A DNA stretch of 64,000 bases from Lactarius indigo. Lineage: Eukaryota; Basidiomycota; Agaricomycetes; Russulales; Russulaceae. Shown here piece after piece: positions 1 through 12,275 of this stretch. Within the stretch, counting starts at the first letter, position 1; every line of letters starts with the position of its first letter. Where the stretch lies: assembly GCA_025766275.1 (NCBI GenBank), contig JAFKAC010000049.1, positions 372,001-436,000 of the forward strand. The letters run 5' to 3'. The notes below the pieces were generated by a model, which had not been told where the DNA came from, made no database searches, and saw only the letters and a program-made list of their open reading frames with translations. The position numbers were made by a program, and so were the translations under genes.

Positions 1-20
1 GATAGTTCAATGTGGTACAG

Positions 21-3000
21 AGAAGTTTGGGAAGAAGTTACTAGGCGAAAGTGAAATCGAGGCAGTGCTGCAGAAGCTGGACCGTCTGACGCAGGAAGAA
101 GCTCGGATGATGGCAGCGCAGACGCTAGAAGTGGTGCACTGTCTCGTGAATAACGTGAAGGTAGTCATGGATGGTACGTGACTGATGATTAGATGGGTAT
201 TGAATGTCGCACTGAGCTGATATTTGGATAGACGGTAGGGCATCGCTAGACAGGGTCAGGAACATTCTGGGTATGTTACGGGATGTCTTGAGTGCCTAGG
301 TGTCTTGTGCGCCGGCTGACGACTTGTACCAGTTACGATGCAAGGGATAGCGAGCGAGATAAATAAGATGAAACGTCCGTCACCGCAATGGTCTGCCTCT
401 CTTCACCACCCAAGCTAAATATTTCCTAGGTGACCAACTACAAAAGGACGCCCGAAATTGGATCTCTCCCCCAGATCCGTCAAAGAACTACAATATAGCC
501 TGTGAGGCTTACCAAGATGGAACCGCCATATGGTTCCTACAAGGCGGCATATTCTCCGACTGGAGCGCCAAGGGTACACTGCTGTGGATTCATGGCAAAC
601 GTGAGTGTCATTCTATGTCTTCCGTGCTATGCGCCCTGATGAGTTCCTTGATTCACAGCGGGATCGGGAAAAAGTATTCTCCTGTATGTGGTTTCTCGTC
701 ATCGTCGCTTGGAGTCACTCAGACTCTCCATTAGCTCCGCGATCATTCGGGACATCGAGGGCCTATGCGCAGCTGGATTGGCATTGATGGCGTACTTTTA
801 CTTCGATTTTAGGGACACCGACAAGCAACACCGCCGTGGATTACTGTCTTCTCTCCTTTGCCAGCTCTGCGCCGAGTCAGATCCTTGCTATGAAATTTTG
901 TCTCGCCTATATTCGTCTCACGCCGCGGGGACACGAGAACCCAGTGATAGTGCGCTTGCGCGATGTCTAATAGATATGCTGCAACTGGAAGGACAGCCGA
1001 CAATTTATATCATCGTGGACGCTCTGGACGAATGCCCTAACACGTCTGGGATGCCGACGCCACGTGAGAAGGTGCTGGAGTTTTTGGAAGATCTCATCGA
1101 TTGTCAGCTTCCAAATGTACATCTATGTATTTCCAGCCGTCCGGAGTTCGACATCCGAAGTGTTCTTGAGCCGTTGGCGCAGTTCCAAGTATCGCTTCAC
1201 GATGAAAGCGGGCAGAAGAAAGACATCCTGGATTATGTCAGGACGGTCGTCCATTCAGATCGGAGGATGCGGAAGTGGAGAGCACAGGACAAGCAGCTGG
1301 TAATTGACACCCTCTCTGAGAGAGCGGACGGGATGTAAGCAATCCCTATATTTTTTTGGTGTATTTTCTTACATAATCGGACAGGTTCCGGTGGGTCTTT
1401 TGCCAGCTGGAAACCCTGCGTCGTAGTTTTCCTGGCGCAATTCGGCATAGTCTAAACAAGTTGCCTGAAACCTTGGACGAAACATACGAGCAGATCCTGC
1501 TTCGCATCGATAAGGAGAAACGAAACTCTGCATACCGTCTGTTCCAATGTCTGGCGGTGGCTATCCGTCCCCTTCGCGTTGACGAACTCGCCGAGGTTCT
1601 TGCCCTCCGCTTTGACCCCGGACACCCTGCCGAATATCGCCCAGATTGGCGCCCAGAGGATTCACACGAAGCTGTGTTATCAGCATGCTCCAGCTTAGTC
1701 ATGATTGTCGACGTCGATGGTTCACCAGTCGTGCAATTCTCACATTTTTCCGTGAAGGAATTCTTGACCTCCGACCGGCTCGCGACAGCCAGACCAGAGC
1801 TTTCCCGTTATCATATCCTTCCCCATCTTGCGCATACGCTACTCGCTCGAGCTTGCCTCGGAGTCTTACTACAACTAGATGACAGTGTCGACAAGGACAG
1901 CATCAAGAATCTTCCACTCGCCGTATATGCCGCGCGACATTGGGTTGACCATTGCCAGTTCGGAGATGTGTCGTCCAGCGTCCTGGATGAGATGGTGCGT
2001 CTTTTCGACCGGGACAAGCCACAGTTTTCCACGTGGATCTGGCTGTACGATATTGTCCATCCTTGGAAGGGACACGCATTCACGGCACGTCCGACGCAGC
2101 CAGAGACGACCCCGCTATATTATGCAGTACTCTGTGGGTTTCGCAGCCTCGTAGAGCGCCTACTCGGTATTCATCCGGAGGATGCCAATTCCAGTGGTGG
2201 CTTCTACGGGACCCCCTTGCATACAGCACTCTCCCGCGGACACATGGATATCGCCCTTTTACTCCTACAGCATGGTGCAGACCCTAATGTCCTAGACGAA
2301 ACGGACGACGAGTATCCGCTGCACGATGCCTCACGAAATGGGCGCTTCCATATTGTGCGGTTACTTCTCGAACATCACGCGGATGTCAATCTCTTGAACA
2401 GTGATCGTCGATCCCCCCTGTGGGTGGCGTCTTGGCAGGGAGAAGTCGAAGTCGCACGACTATTATTGCAGAACGGCGCAAATGTCGAGCCTCGTAATGT
2501 CGAGGGCCGGGCCGCGATCAATGTCGCATCGGAAAACGGGCATTTGGAAGTCGTACGATTACTGCTCGATAGTGGCGCGCAAATAGACGCGCGAGACAAT
2601 GACGCCTGGACGCCTCTAGACGCGGCATCACGATACGGATATCCGGACATCGTAGAACTGCTTCTGGACCACGGTGCAGACGTGAATTCGCAAGATAACG
2701 AAGGCTGGACCCCATTGCACGGATCGTCGAATTTCGGGTTTCCCGAAGTCGTGAAGCTGCTCCTCGACCACGGGGCAGATGTCAACATCCGCGACTTCGA
2801 AGGCGAAACTCCCTTCCACAAGGCGTTGAAGGACGACCAACTCGAGGTCGTCCGTTTGTTACTCGCGCATGGTACGGAGGTCGACATTCTGAATGGGCGG
2901 CGCAAGACACCCTTGGCCGCGACGTCGGGCGATGGCCAAGTCAACACTTCACGCCTCCTAGTTGAACATGGTGCAAATGTGCACTCGATTGACGACGCAG

Positions 3001-4061
3001 GCTGGACTCCTTTACATTTCGCATCACAACACGGTCATCTCGACGCCGTGCGCCTGTTGCTTGACAATGGAGCAGATGTCCGTTCGCAAGAAGCCAATTT
3101 TTGTACTCCGTTGCATCTCGTCTCGGCGAATGGGCACCTCAAGGTTGCGGAGTTGCTAGTTGAGCGCGGTGCCGACGTTGACAAGACAAACAAGGATCAA
3201 GAAACGCCTCTGGATCGCGCCTCAGCTAACGGAAAGCTCGAGATTGCACGCTTCCTTATCAAGTGCGGCTCAAATGTGAATTCCAGCGATAGCGAGGGGC
3301 GGACACCATTACACGCGGCGGCACGAGAGGGACATCTAGACATCGTGAAGTTGTTACTGGAGTCTGGGGCGGAGATCGACGTGCGGAACAGCAACGGCCA
3401 ATCTCCCTTTGATCTGGCGCTGGTCAACGAGAAGCACGAGGCCGCGATCTTCCTGGCAGAGCGCATGGGGTCGGCTCTACCGGAAACGGCATCTCAGAGC
3501 AAGCGTATAGACGTGCTAGCTGGGCCTCCAATGGAAGATGGAAACAGCGGAAGTGTCGATAAGACTCTCGATAACGGAGAAGAGATGACGCTGCATTCTG
3601 CTTCAATAAGTGGACGCCTTAATGTCGTGCGAACGCTACTTGATCGTGGGGAAGAGGTCGATCCTCGGAACGTGGATTACCAGACACCATTGGGCGTGGC
3701 GTCGGCCGCAGGAAAATTAGAGGTTGTAAAACTCCTGATCGATCGTGGCGCAGATGTCGATTCTCGCGACCTGCGCGGTTGGACTCCGCTACACGGGGCA
3801 ACTTATGAAGGACACCTCGACGTCGCGCGATTCCTGATTGAACACGGCGCGGATGTTGACGCGATGAATGTGTATCGCTGGACTCCGCTGCACGTCGCGT
3901 CCTCAAATGGGCACGCTGGGATTGTACAGCTGCTGCTTGACCGAGGCGCTAACATAAATGTGGTCAATGTCGATGGTAGGACACCAGCTCGAGAAGCAAT
4001 GGCGAATGGGTATCGTAGGATCACAAAATTGCTTTCAGATCATGCCGTGCGTGGCTCGTAG
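21..4061 (+). CDS. Goodbye-NACHT-ankyrin STAND (NLR-like) protein, copy 1, 5' end outside window
   Basis: Predicted signal-transducing NTPase of the fungal NLR-like class (non-self recognition or programmed cell death is the family-level expectation). Exons read as 21-173, 232-270, 333-374, 430-600, 659-683, 723-1334 and 1385-4061, all with GT..AG introns; exon lengths match copy 2 exactly except the last. Visible parts: the end of the N-terminal Goodbye-type helical domain; Walker A GKPGSGKS-like loop, split by the intron at 601-658 (this copy reads GKPGSGKSILL); Walker B IIVDALDEC; sensor-like CISSRPEFDI; then about 19 ankyrin repeats (TPLHxASxxGHxxVVxLLL) from about 2110 to the stop. No frame break. 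The last exon is 42 nt longer than in copy 2, all in the linker between repeats 14 and 15. Three upstream exons are expected left of the window by comparison with copy 2. Confidence 0.9.
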
Positions 4062-5259
4062 TGCTTCGGCGGATGTGCCAGTAATATTACTCAATGTGTA
4101 GTATAACTGTGTTTACCCGGACTCCAAATTCGGGCGTTATCTTTCTGACTGCGTTTTTAGCTTTCACATGCTTGGCGTTAACCATTTGTCACTGACTCAC
4201 CTTGATCGATGAACGCTGTTAGTACAGTGTTGTCAACTTGAATGCTGTAACTACAGAAGCACAAAGGTAATATTGCGTCAATAGAGTAAGCGGCGGTAAA
4301 CATAGCGTCTGACAGCAAGCTTTTAATTAGTACGCTATAGCCATCCGTCAGGTGCAATCGACAGGTCCGAAAAACTTTGCGACGGGCAACATCAAAATCG
4401 AAAAAAAAAAAAACAAAACAAAAAAAAAAAAAAAAAATTTGTACTCGACACAAACAGTCAAGAGAGCATTGGGTGCACCCACCTGCGCCTGCGTCGACAC
4501 CCTCGCCCGCAATATCCTCACGCCCACCCTCTCCTCTACCATCTTCACTGCAACAACCAAGGTTGTGCCCCTCAGAGCCCTCTGTACCCCGAATGCCTTT
4601 ACGCACGCCCAACTGGTGGTTAGTGTGGGGTTCAAATAGTAACTTTGAAAGTTAGAACTTCCGATTCCTACCCACTGAAAAACCACGCTTCGGTTTATCC
4701 AGTTAGTTGGTAGGTCGCAGTACAACTTCTTAAGGGCCTTTTTTGGGTGTTTTTGATGACGTCTATGTGATGTTTTTTTTTGTCTTTGGATGATCTCTGG
4801 GTTCAACTTCCCTCAGAGGGGGGGAGGGGAGGTTCTACGTGGGCAGGGGTGGTCCCCTAGTAGGTATGTGGGAGGGAAACGGCCTCAAGGTAGGTGTGAG
4901 GAGGATATCCTCTGGGTATGTGTGAGATGGTGTTCCTCGTGGTATACGTAGGGGGGCGCCTGGTGTGGGAAAAAAAAAAACTAAGTGGTGGTTACGGTTC
5001 AACCCCCCTTGTGTCCTCGTACTTAATACTTATTATCTCGGTTTGTGACCGGCCCTATGCACCAGGCACTCTCATAGTAGTCGTACCAAGAGTCGTACCA
5101 AGAATTGTCCACGGATTCGTTATACCGTCGCTCTGCTTCTGCAGAGCATAAATCTTCCTACTGTACAGTTCTATGATAGCACGACACAAGAAAAAAACTA
5201 CACGGCAAAAGAACACGGGGGTGGAAGAAACGGACGAGTGTTAGGTTAGGGGCGATGAG
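4062..5259. other. Intergenic, no gene seen
   Basis: The first 130 bases resemble the 3' flank of copy 2 (from 19619), so the duplication extends past the stop codon. An A-rich tract lies at 4402-4437. The rest shows no convincing exon; open frames on the minus strand here are low complexity. Confidence 0.5.
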
Positions 5260-7515
5260 CTAATCGTAGTCTGCAGCTATCAGTTTCGCTGCTCGCTCCG
5301 CGATGATGTAGATGACTGCTTGAGGGTGGGCGGCTGGGACCCATGGCTTAATAAAACCGTATTAGTCCGTTACATAGGGGCCCAATTAATGAAACATACG
5401 CACCAAAACGCTCGCGTCAACAATCCGAAGGCCAACCGTCTTCTTCACGCTGAGATCGGGGTTGACAACACCACGCGCGGAATCCTTTCGGGACATGAAG
5501 GCGGTGCTCGACGGGTGGAACACATTGGCTCCGTGGCTCCGCGCATATGCCTCGATCTCAGTATCCGTCTTGGCTTCGGCAAGAGCGCCAAATGGTCCAA
5601 TCACGTAGTCCTTCCACGCTGGCGCAGCGACGAACCGGAGCGCTGCCTTTACCGCTTCGCGGATAGCGAAGATATCGAAGTCCGAGTTGAGGAGCGCCGG
5701 GTCGATGTTAGGTGCGTCGAAGGCGTTCGCAGAAGTAAGAGTGATTGACCCGCCTGCGCCATTCCGCGTTTAGAAGTGCTGTTATCGAGTAACATGACTT
5801 ACGAGAGGTGGGTGTTACCAGGTTGGTGAAAATCGTCATAAAGTGGCCCGTGGTAGGTGGCGAGTCAGCTAATGAAAAGAACTGGTTCTGAGGGCGCAAG
5901 CTCAACGACATTCTACGAGGGGAAGCTTCCAGACAAGCCTTACGACAAAGATAAATTCATAATGTGGGGCTTGTGGACCGGAGGACGGATCTTTCACTTT
6001 CTTGAAGATGGTGGAATTTTTCGGAAGTCTCAACCAGCCTAATTCAACCCCGATAGACTGGGAAACGGACCATTGTGGGATGCTTGCCACTGTGCTAAAT
6101 CACTTTGGAATAATGTCGTGTTTCGGCCGATGTCGTCATTGGTAAAGTTGGAATTTACCGAGAACGCATTTGGAATTAGGGAGTGGTCTTGCATGTTCTT
6201 GCCCACGTCGGGGAGGTTGACGATCGTCCGAATGTTGAACCGACTGAGCTGTGCGCTATCACCGATTCCCGACAGCATCAGTAATTGCGGCGTGTTGACT
6301 GCACCGGCCGCGAGTATAACCTCCTTTGTAGCATTACGAGAAAAGAGTGGGCCTGGCGGGGTCATGTGAAATAGTCGTGAGAAGAGTAGAGATCTCCATA
6401 CCAGAGGCAGACTGGGCAAATTGGACGCCGCGGAATATGGGAAGACCACCTCGGGTTCCAGTTTGGACTACCTTAGTCACCAGTGTGTTAACTAAAATAT
6501 CCAAGTTCGACCTGGGAAGCGCAGGTGTGAGGTATGAAACTGAGGCGCTGCTCCTCTGACCACCGCCGATTGACAACTGGGACCATCCTTGCAAACATTT
6601 GTGTTACATCCGTAGAATGTATGTGGGCTGAGTAGAACACACCAATTCCTAGTGGGTTCCCAGAGCTCATATCTTCGTTGAAAGGAAACTCGGCGAGCTG
6701 CGTAGTCGTATTGAAGATCCGAGAGTCGAGAGCGGTCTTTTCTTGAACACTGATCTTAACAGGACCACTTGAACCATGGATCGCTGGATTGATCTCTCCC
6801 GTCGTATCATGACCATCCGGGGGAGGAACTAAGGCTTCCACCTGAGGACCGAAGTCAGACTGCGGCAGTGAAGCGCCAGAAATGGGGAGAGAATACCTCA
6901 ATTGACGTCCTCCGAAGAGAGTCCCAGGACCATCCGGGGTCACCAGTAACACGGGCTAATCGATCGAGGTCGCTCGCTGGTCCACGAGTCCAAATCATAT
7001 AGTCTGGGGAATACTAAGTCTGTAGTCATGTCCGCTGAAGGTGACCCGACGTACTGATCGAAGTGGATCCACCGAGAGTACGCCCGCGAGGATATGGGAT
7101 GGACCGCCCTCCCAAACCAGTCTGAGGGACAGTGGTATCGTTCCAAGAGACATTAGACGGTACAAGTGTCGTGCAAAGGAACGGGATGGGAATAAAAGGG
7201 TTGACCGTATCACTGGGGTATATAAGCCCTGACTGCAGAGGACCGTAGAAATAAAAATTAGAAAAATCGACCAACCTTGGTCCAGCTTCGACTAAAAGTA
7301 CACGATCATTCGGATTTGCGCTCAACCTATTTGCCAAGACACTGCCCCCCGGGCCCGCTAGACAAGTGTCAGAGAGCGCTAGAAGTCTATAGACGCTCGG
7401 ACGCACATCCCACCACGATGTATGTGTATGGGGAATTGGGCAGCTTCGAAGGGTCGGTATACACCGCCGCAAAAACGGGTTTCAAAAAGAGAAGAGCGAT
7501 GACGGAAAGGCGCAT
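5260..7515 (-). CDS. GMC-family FAD oxidoreductase, aryl-alcohol-oxidase-like, secreted; one apparent frameshift
   Basis: Nine exons on the minus strand: 7407-7515, 7055-7357, 6897-7003, 6643-6859, 6402-6587, 5944-6352, 5803-5881, 5400-5753, 5260-5333. The start ATG (7515) has an ACC context and opens a signal peptide [16 protein letters not shown]. Exons 1 and 2 join to give the FAD-binding GSGPGG loop followed by [21 protein letters not shown]; then [53 protein letters not shown], and near the C-terminus [11 protein letters not shown] and [16 protein letters not shown], which carry the two expected active-site histidine positions. Total about 612 residues, normal for aryl-alcohol oxidases, which supply H2O2 for lignocellulose attack. 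All exon phases agree except inside exon 6, where one base is missing (or two are extra) around 6055-6072, next to a GGGAAA run. This is either a real inactivating frameshift or a sequence error. Confidence 0.85.
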
Positions 7516-9796
7516 GGTGGAAACCACAAATAGAAGGAAGTCTGCAGTATCAGGGTCTTGGAGAATACGGCTTTATGTAGCCCGCTATTTGGTAGGAAAT
7601 GGGGCCTTCTTGAGCCAGCGGGGTCCGGTCTGCTAGAATGTTCCCGCCCAGGAGCGCTCGACCTGATTGCGACCCGAGATAGAAGAACCAATTATAGTTG
7701 AAGTTGTCACGGTTTTACTAGTAATGCATAATGTGTTGCGGCCATTTCGATGCCAGGGCTCCTTGATGGTTTGAAAGCAGCTGTACTAACTCCGAGTCAT
7801 TATGCATCATGACAACCATGATTTCGACTGTATGTCAAGGTTTAACAATCAGGTATGGAAGCACGGAAGTATGGAAATGTGGAAGTCCACATGGGAGCGT
7901 CAAGGGAAGCGTGAAAGCCCACATGTTAGCATGGGACCCTACATGCAAGTGTGGAGGCCCAGAAGTCAGTGCGGCGCAAAGTGTAGTGTTATAATGTAGA
8001 GTGTGAGTGCGCAGAAATCCGGGATGGCGATGGGGAGAAAGGACGTAGTGTATTTTAAAATTTTATTTATTTACTGTATTGTAATCGGGAATCCGGTAAA
8101 ATCAAGTAAAATGCACTTTTGCTGATACCGGTAGGCAGCGCCCTTGGTGTTCTCTGTACTTGGGACCTTTTCCCGGCAGCGCTCCAGGAACGACTCTATG
8201 GGCGTGTGATTCTGAGATGCGGGGGCTGCTGGATTCGAGAATTAGCTCCCGTTTTGCTGCAACAGTGTCTTCTTGTCTTCGCATAAAATCATTATAATCA
8301 TCCAACATCTGCCGCGGGAATTTCGCACCGTCATCGGCGGTGGTAGCGTGGTTGGTGGCGATCCAAAGAGCCTAGCTAAATGGGGCATCATTCGGTGTCA
8401 AAGTTGGACCATTCCAGAATCAATTGGCAGTTCTCAATTGGGCGCAAAACAGGCGCGATGTGGAATTGGGGACCTAATGGGGACAGGTGGTATGGTGGCA
8501 CCGTGACGCGGTGCTTTTTCATCAATGAGGGTTTGATATACCTTTGGCGCAATCTCGTTCACGCTCAGGCCAGATTAGCAGAGTGTATTTATTCGTGGGT
8601 TCAAGTTTTGTGTCCGTAATAAGTGCGCGATATATGGGAAGAAGATCAGAAAAACCCGCTTCAAGAGGCGCACCACCTCTATGGCACTCCAGATCGTAGT
8701 TCATATAACGGTTCATTTGCCACCGTGACGCGCGTGAAACCAACAGACCCCCCCAAAATTGCTGGGATGCCCCATGCGACGAACCACTGCGCTCCAGCGT
8801 CCACGCACTATATAACTGCCAGTGCCACTGACACGTTCATGGCGCCAGGTGACGTGGTGACGAATCACTCCACACCATTACCAACTAACAGGCACAATCG
8901 ATTAGGAAGCCTGATGGACGCAGGCGCAAATCTTTACTCGGGGTCTATACCCACGGCACGCATTCCGAGATATAAATAGTTCAAAAAAGAAAAAAGGACA
9001 TTGCGGTCGAAGCTTAAAGCCGCGGCGGGACCCAGTCCAGACTCAAAGCTCAGAGGGCGACGACTGTGGGCCGGACACCTCACACCAATACTAGCCGTGC
9101 CAAGGGTACAGCGCTCTTTTGAGATTTTCTAGTCATAGTCCTGAGCTTTCGCAGTACTGTCCAACGGCCCTCTTCGCGTCGTACTAGATCACATTACCGA
9201 AGTGAGGGTCGCGGGCACAGGTCATTTCTCCGCACGTTTGGTATACTGATATGAACTGCATGAGACCTAACCGAGGACATAACTGCGATGTGGTTGTCAT
9301 TCGTGATGATGATCTCGCAATGCTTGACGTACTCGGTGACAGTGCTGTAAGTAGAAGGTTATACGCTACCTTGAAACAAGTTGAAGAAGAGCCCTGGTCC
9401 CCTGGGTTACCCTGGAGAATAAGATTAAACGGCCCTGAATGACATTATTGTTTTGCACGCGAAAGAGTCACCACATGGTCATGAAAAACAGGAGACGTAC
9501 TACAAGTTGTGTCAGTGCCGCGGCCGCAATCGATCGTGTCTGCATCAAGAAAACGGAATCATCAAAGCGGGAGAACAATCGACGGCGAGGGTCCGAAGCC
9601 AGGGTCCGCAAGCTAAAGTATCCAGGGAAGTAAGCAAAAAAAAAAAAACTTAGATGTAATCGTAACACTAGTTGGTTGTGGGTATATCAGCAGCACATAT
9701 AAGGACGCCGTCATCCTTGTCCAGAAACAAAAAAAAAAAAAACATAAATACCGTACGAATATCGTAAAAAAAATCGTCAAGAGTAGTTTTAAAAAA
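7516..9796. other. Intergenic, no gene seen
   Basis: No exon with protein-family resemblance was found. 7845-7965 is a degenerate short tandem region built on GGAAGTATGG-like units. The word CACCGTGACGCG occurs near 8497 and 8720. Poly-A tracts occur near 9637 and 9730. Confidence 0.4.
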
Positions 9797-11600
9797 TCAC
9801 GTAGCCTGCCCTTGATACCGCCTGATGAAATCACGCAACCGCACCTGCCCAAACACAAGATCGGCCTTAAGACCCGCGGCACTCACGAGCGGCGCGAGCC
9901 AGCCCGCAGCAGCAGGAGGGTGGAGCTGCTGGGATGGGGGTGGCGGCAGCTGAGGAGATGGAGATGTCGCAATGGCTGGTGGGGGCGTAGGCGAGGGCAC
10001 GCAAACGCGGGCCCGAGCACCGGGTGGGTGGGCGAGGGGGCGCGGTAGACGAAAGGACGGGAGTGGCGATGGACGAGGAGAGCGCGGGCGTGGACGGCGT
10101 CGCTGCTGCCGCCACGCCGAGCCCGAATAGCGTACAGGGCACGTGCGCCGCGGCTGGCGGCACGTCCTCAGTCTCGGCTTTCGCTGGTGCGGGTACTGCG
10201 GGTCTACCGTGCCTGAGGGAAACACGCGCGTCGTCGTCCTTGGCAGCACGCACTCCCGGCGCGGTGACGCACGTCATTGGCTTGACTGGCTCGGTCTGTG
10301 GTGCTGGTGCTGCCCTCGGGGTAGATAGGACGTTCTTGTCGCTCTTATCGGCGGCAGCTTTGGGCTGTGCAAGATTGCCCGTGGCCTTGGTGGCTGGCGT
10401 ACTGGCACCCCCAACTTTGGTAACCTCCGCCGATATAGACGCCACAGCAGTGGCCCGCCAGCCGCGTGCAGACTTGACGTCGTACTTCATCTCCATCTGA
10501 GGCGACGGGTACTTGTTCGCGTGGCGGCGATGCGGAGGGATTGTAGTTCAAATATGCGTCCAAATATGCGTCTAGGGCCAGATACGGGTATGGTTCCGGT
10601 GGAGGAGGGGGCAAAGTCGCAGGGTGAAATATAGCCACGGGGTAGCTCGAGCACGATGTCCTTACTAACCATCAGCCCCGCGCAAGTTAGTGATTCGTTC
10701 ACGTGAAGCGCGGACGGGCCACTCACCTCCCAAGAGGCATAGATATGCGTAAAGAGGCGACTTCGCAGACATGAAATAACGGCAGGGCCTTTTCCTCACC
10801 GCGATTGCTTCGCCTTCGCCCTCGTCTACGTCACCGCCGTGCCGTGGATGTGCCGAGACCGTGCAGGCAGATCTCGGGACGTCGAATACAAGCTGTGCAA
10901 AACGCTCGGTTTCCAGGTTGATTGTGTAATCGAGACTACGAAAGGCGATGTTTGCGGGCCTGTCCGAGATGTGGAGCGGCGGTGTCACCTTTTTGCCAGA
11001 TCCCGCAGGTAGATGTGAGTGTCAGCCGAGCGTGATGTGCAAATCTGTTGCTCATGCAGAGCATATAAGATAAATCGCAACGCAAAAAACAAGGAGAGAG
11101 GACACATTTTCTTCGCTGAGTGATTCTTCACCTGAAGCTCGACGCAAGGGCTCTCGCCTGCGACCAGCATGCCGCCGAGAACGCGGGCCTGCGCCCAAAT
11201 CTTGCTGCCCGCACCGATGACCGGGCATTCTGGCGCGGGTCAGGTGTGTAACTCATCGTCTTCTAAGACAAGTCATCGCCAAGGTATCGCTGGAGGACGT
11301 CGACAGGGAATTGTGGCGACGACCCGGTTCTGGTTCTTCCAGGCAACGCCGACAGAGGCGCCGACCTCGTGTCGTGTTCGAACAAGCCTGTTTTCAAAGT
11401 CTATTGACGGAGGGGAAGAAGGTGGGAGAGGGAGGCCGAAGAGGAAGAGGAAGGTGGTGAGGCCGCGCCAGGCCTGGTGATAGTTCGCGGTTAAGGGTTG
11501 TCCGCGGGCAACTGGTAGCACGGCGTTAGAAGGGGGTAGGCTAGGACCTCAGCAAAGAGGGCGGGTGTGTATGAACTTTGATGTCGCAGATTGGTCCCGG
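9797..11600 (-). pseudogene. Arrestin-like protein, decayed
   Basis: Minus-strand pieces line up in order with a fungal alpha-arrestin-like protein (adaptor recruiting ubiquitin ligases to membrane cargo). From 5' to 3': an arrestin-N-like stretch with VGASVGVAWKNQNR (about 11300-11400), KIWAQARVLGGMLVAGESP then VELQVKNHSAKK (about 11100-11210), LETERFAQLVFDVPRSA (about 10880), a spliced MPLGS/KDIVLELP (intron about 10674-10737), then a Pro/Ala-rich tail ending in QVRLRDFIRRYQGQAT and TGA at 9797-9799. The frame breaks after KDIVLELP at a GGGG run (plus strand 10639-10642; three Gs would restore VAIFHPATLPPPPPEPYPY) and again upstream of MPLGS. At least two frame breaks in the most conserved part make this a pseudogene. 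Its 5' end was not located. Confidence 0.6.
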
Positions 11601-11754
11601 GATGTCAACTCTGGTAGGGGAAGGAACAGGACAAGTTAGTCAGACGACAGCAGGGAAGAGGCGACCGGACATTCGATAGCAACGAGCTCGACAACGGTGA
11701 TACCAAGACTGAGCCCTATATCTACGCAGGACTCGGGCTCACCTCCCAGTGGAA

Positions 11755-12066
11755 TCACGCGGCCTGCCCCTGACACTGCCTGATCATACCACACAACCGT
11801 GTCTGCCCAAATGCGAGATCGGGCGGAGGGGACGGGTATTACGAGAAACCGCCACCACAAGGATGGGTGAGGATGAAGAGGGTGGAGTCGTGGACGTGGA
11901 CGCGACACCGCGGGACGTCACGCGTCACGCCGGGCGGGTGCGCAGGAGACGCGGGAGGCGAAAGGACTCGGACGAGCGTGGTATTACGAACGGGCATAAG
12001 CGGCGTCGCTACCGCCCCGCCAAGCCCGAACAGCGCGCGGAGCCCGAGGCCTGGGCCGATACATCA
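11755..12066 (-). pseudogene. Second arrestin-like C-terminal fragment
   Basis: The minus-strand C-terminus DLAFGQTRLCGMIRQCQGQAA plus stop at 11755 parallels DLVFGQVRLRDFIRRYQGQAT at the end of the neighbouring arrestin-like pseudogene. The upstream Ala/Pro/Arg-rich part also matches at DNA level (11955-12050 against 10040-10140). It stops being recognisable at an A-rich stretch near 12070. It looks like the remaining tail of a tandem arrestin duplicate. Confidence 0.5.
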
Positions 12067-12094
12067 GCAAATAAAAAAAAGGTTGACAAGTGGT

Positions 12095-12275
12095 TATAAC
12101 CGCTTATAATCGCCGTAAGCGGTCTGAGCAGGTCCGGGATTACAAATCGCCGAAAGCGATTGTGGTCGTTCGATGGTTTTGAAATCGTTTGGCAATTATG
12201 CCCATGAATGGTAATCGCTTTTGTGGATTGTATAAACTAAAACTCTTCACACGGGTTGTATGTGCTTACAATTGA
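12095..12275. repeat. Palindrome-rich repeat array 1
   Basis: Contains ACCGCTTA..TAAGCGGT (12099-12106 and 12116-12123), AATCGC-CGAAA-GCGATT (about 12145-12161) and TTGTATGTGCTTACAA (about 12256). The word TTATAATCnCCGTAAGC here recurs in array 2 near 14655. Confidence 0.5.

Noticed and set aside
9867..10496. Minus-strand Ala/Pro-rich open frame as an independent gene
   Set aside because: It is better explained as the low-complexity tail of the decayed arrestin-like gene whose conserved C-terminus lies in another frame.
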